Origin: JAAXQD01 sp032126435
GTDB lineage: Bacteria > Desulfobacterota > Desulfobacteria > Desulfobacterales > UBA11574
Assembly: GCA_032126435.1 (NCBI GenBank)
Contig: JAQBBE010000074.1
Span: 1-6,742, forward strand
Length of the DNA: 6,742 bases
Direction of reading: 5' to 3'
The position numbers and the translations under genes were made by a program. Below the pieces are notes generated by a model. It worked only from the letters and a program-made list of their open reading frames with translations, was not told the origin of the DNA and made no database searches. Below, piece after piece: positions 5,624 through 6,742 of the stretch (position 1 is its first letter; each line of letters opens with the position of its first letter).

Positions 5624-5873
5624 TCCATTTAAACATTATATCTAATTGATATATTATGGTTTTCGCCAAAGCTATTCACGGTCCATGATCGGGCAAGCAA
5701 CGCTTCCATCATCAGTTAAAGGACCCGCCCGAGCCGACGGTGACAGTTTGTTCCCCTTACACGCAGAAAATCCCAGGAGGATGGCTTGGGTATCCAGGCA
5801 AAAGCATTCATCAAATAAAGTTTATACGTTCTGGTTGTGAACATGAAGCATATACTGGGCGCACTGCCGGCTA

Positions 5874-5888
5874 AACTTCCGGAAAGTT
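5874..5888. repeat. Short inverted repeat upstream of the transporter promoter
   Basis: AACTT (5874-5878) and AAGTT (5884-5888) flank CCGGA; the core TTCCGGAA (5877-5884) is a perfect 8-bp palindrome. It ends 4 nt before the -35 candidate at 5893, a position suited to a regulator site. No known regulator motif was recognised. Confidence 0.35.
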
Positions 5889-5892
5889 GGTA

Positions 5893-5920
5893 TTGACTTG
5901 GGTAATTTCGCCATTATCTT
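5893..5920 (+). promoter_or_regulatory. Possible promoter of the Na+/phosphate transporter gene
   Basis: TTGACT (5893-5898) and TATCTT (5915-5920), 16 nt apart, lie about 115 nt upstream of the ATG at 6035. Both hexamers match consensus only in part. Confidence 0.4.
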
Positions 5921-6034
5921 ATAGCGCAATTATACCTGCACCACCGCCGGAGGGACATTCTATCCGAAACATCCTTATCTTGAAGACAGCGCACCGTTTT
6001 ATTTCATAAATATCGACTAATTTCAGGAGACATA

Positions 6035-6742
6035 ATGGGTATTGTGAATGTATTGATCCAAACCATCGGCGGCCTGGGTTTGTTTATACTCGGGATGAAG
6101 ATGATGACCGAGGGCCTCCAGTTGTCCGCTGGAAAACGAATTAAAAAAATTCTGGGGGCAGTGTCATCGAACCGGGTGATCGGCTGCATCACCGGAGCGA
6201 GTGTTACCGCCATGGTTCAATCGTCCTCAGCCACCACGGTCATGCTCATTGGATTCGTAAGTGCCGGATTGATGACCTTACAGCAGGCGGTGGGGGTTAT
6301 TTTGGGAGCAAATATCGGCACCACGGTAACCGCCCAATTAATCGCATTTAAACTAACCGAAGCAGCCTTGCCGGCCATTGCCATCGGCGTCTGTATGAAA
6401 TTCTTCACCAGACAAAAAAAATATCGCTATATCGGAGAAGTCATTTTGGGTTTCGGCCTCCTTTTTTTTGGAATGACGGTCATGAAACACGGGCTGGCTC
6501 CGATTAAAAATGATCCCACTTTTATCCAGTTTTTTACCAAATTCGATCCTGGAACCACCGGCGGTCTGTTACTGTGTGTATTTATCGGCGCCGTTCTTAC
6601 AATTCTGGTTCAATCCTCATCCGCCACCATCGGATTGACAATGACCTTGGCCACCCAGGGATTGTTGACGTTTCCAGGGGCCATGGCCCTGGTTCTGGGA
6701 GAAAATATCGGAACCACCATCACCGCCGAACTGGCAACCATT
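6035..6742 (+). CDS. Na+/phosphate cotransporter family protein, 3' end outside window
   Basis: 236 codons from ATG 6035, preceded by AGGAGA (6025-6030), open to the window edge without a stop. This is the inner-membrane Na+/Pi cotransporter (NptA/YjbB, PNaS) family, which couples phosphate transport to the Na+ gradient. The diagnostic inverted-repeat signature appears twice: QSSSATT (62-68) with GANIGTT (91-97), and QSSSATI (193-199) with GENIGTT (222-228). Hydrophobic segments are seen at about 5-24, 67-92, 110-123, 134-150, 176-192 and 200-222. The basic stretch GKRIKK (33-38) lies between the first segments. Bacterial members usually run to about 300 residues, or about 550 with a C-terminal PhoU-like domain; which applies cannot be seen. 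The direction of transport (uptake or efflux) is not determined by sequence. Confidence 0.92.
   Translation, partial: MGIVNVLIQTIGGLGLFILGMKMMTEGLQLSAGKRIKKILGAVSSNRVIGCITGASVTAMVQSSSATTVMLIGFVSAGLMTLQQAVGVILGANIGTTVTAQLIAFKLTEAALPAIAIGVCMKFFTRQKKYRYIGEVILGFGLLFFGMTVMKHGLAPIKNDPTFIQFFTKFDPGTTGGLLLCVFIGAVLTILVQSSSATIGLTMTLATQGLLTFPGAMALVLGENIGTTITAELATI

Larger units (their letters stand above)
5624..6034 (+). other. Intergenic region with no convincing gene
   Basis: About 410 nt between the lyase terminator and the transporter. A 64-codon frame at 5646-5840 has no ribosome site and resembles no family I know; another open stretch at about 5689-5874 has no start codon. No tRNA, CRISPR, IS end or recognised riboswitch was seen. 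What is visible is a short inverted repeat (5874-5888) followed by a promoter-like pair (5893-5920). Confidence 0.5.

Noticed and set aside
5646..5840. 64-residue frame in the gap before the transporter
   Set aside because: No Shine-Dalgarno sequence, no recognisable family and unlikely composition.

Overview
The window looks like chromosomal DNA of an anaerobic bacterium, most likely a sulfate-reducing Desulfobacterota (former deltaproteobacteria). This is inferred from gene content: a GrdB/PrdB-like selenoprotein that needs UGA decoding, the relic of an ADP-forming acyl-CoA synthetase, and a shikimate kinase beginning GYRGTGKS. No rRNA or marker gene is present to confirm it.

Layout. (1) 2-1263, + strand: the end of a shikimate pathway operon, aroE (5' end outside the window) overlapping aroK by four bases. 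(2) 1370-2499, - strand: three small genes read as TPR protein, Nudix hydrolase, cupin, convergent with aroK. (3) 2653-2949, - strand: a relic of an ADP-forming acyl-CoA synthetase in which the N-terminal CoA-binding domain is joined directly to the extreme C-terminus of the ATP-grasp domain. (4) 3019-4065, + strand: a consensus sigma70 promoter, a leader of about 200 nt with predicted hairpins, and a selenoprotein of the glycine/sarcosine/betaine/D-proline reductase B family. Its reading frame passes through an in-frame UGA at 3766-3768, followed by a perfect 8-bp SECIS-like hairpin. Without recoding it would be called as two unrelated ORFs. (5) 4132-4428, - strand: a small zinc-ribbon protein of unknown function, convergent with the selenoprotein. 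(6) 4572-5562, + strand: a promoter and a CitE/malyl-CoA lyase-like CoA-ester lyase. (7) 5563-6034: mostly non-coding, with a weak terminator, an inverted repeat and a possible promoter. (8) 6035-6742, + strand: the start of a Na+/phosphate cotransporter family protein that runs off the window.

How the genes fit together: aroE and aroK catalyse consecutive steps of chorismate synthesis. The - strand trio is probably one transcript but has no evident shared pathway. The selenoprotein and the CoA-ester lyase each have their own promoter. The main discovery is the selenoprotein. The second is the internal-deletion relic next to it.
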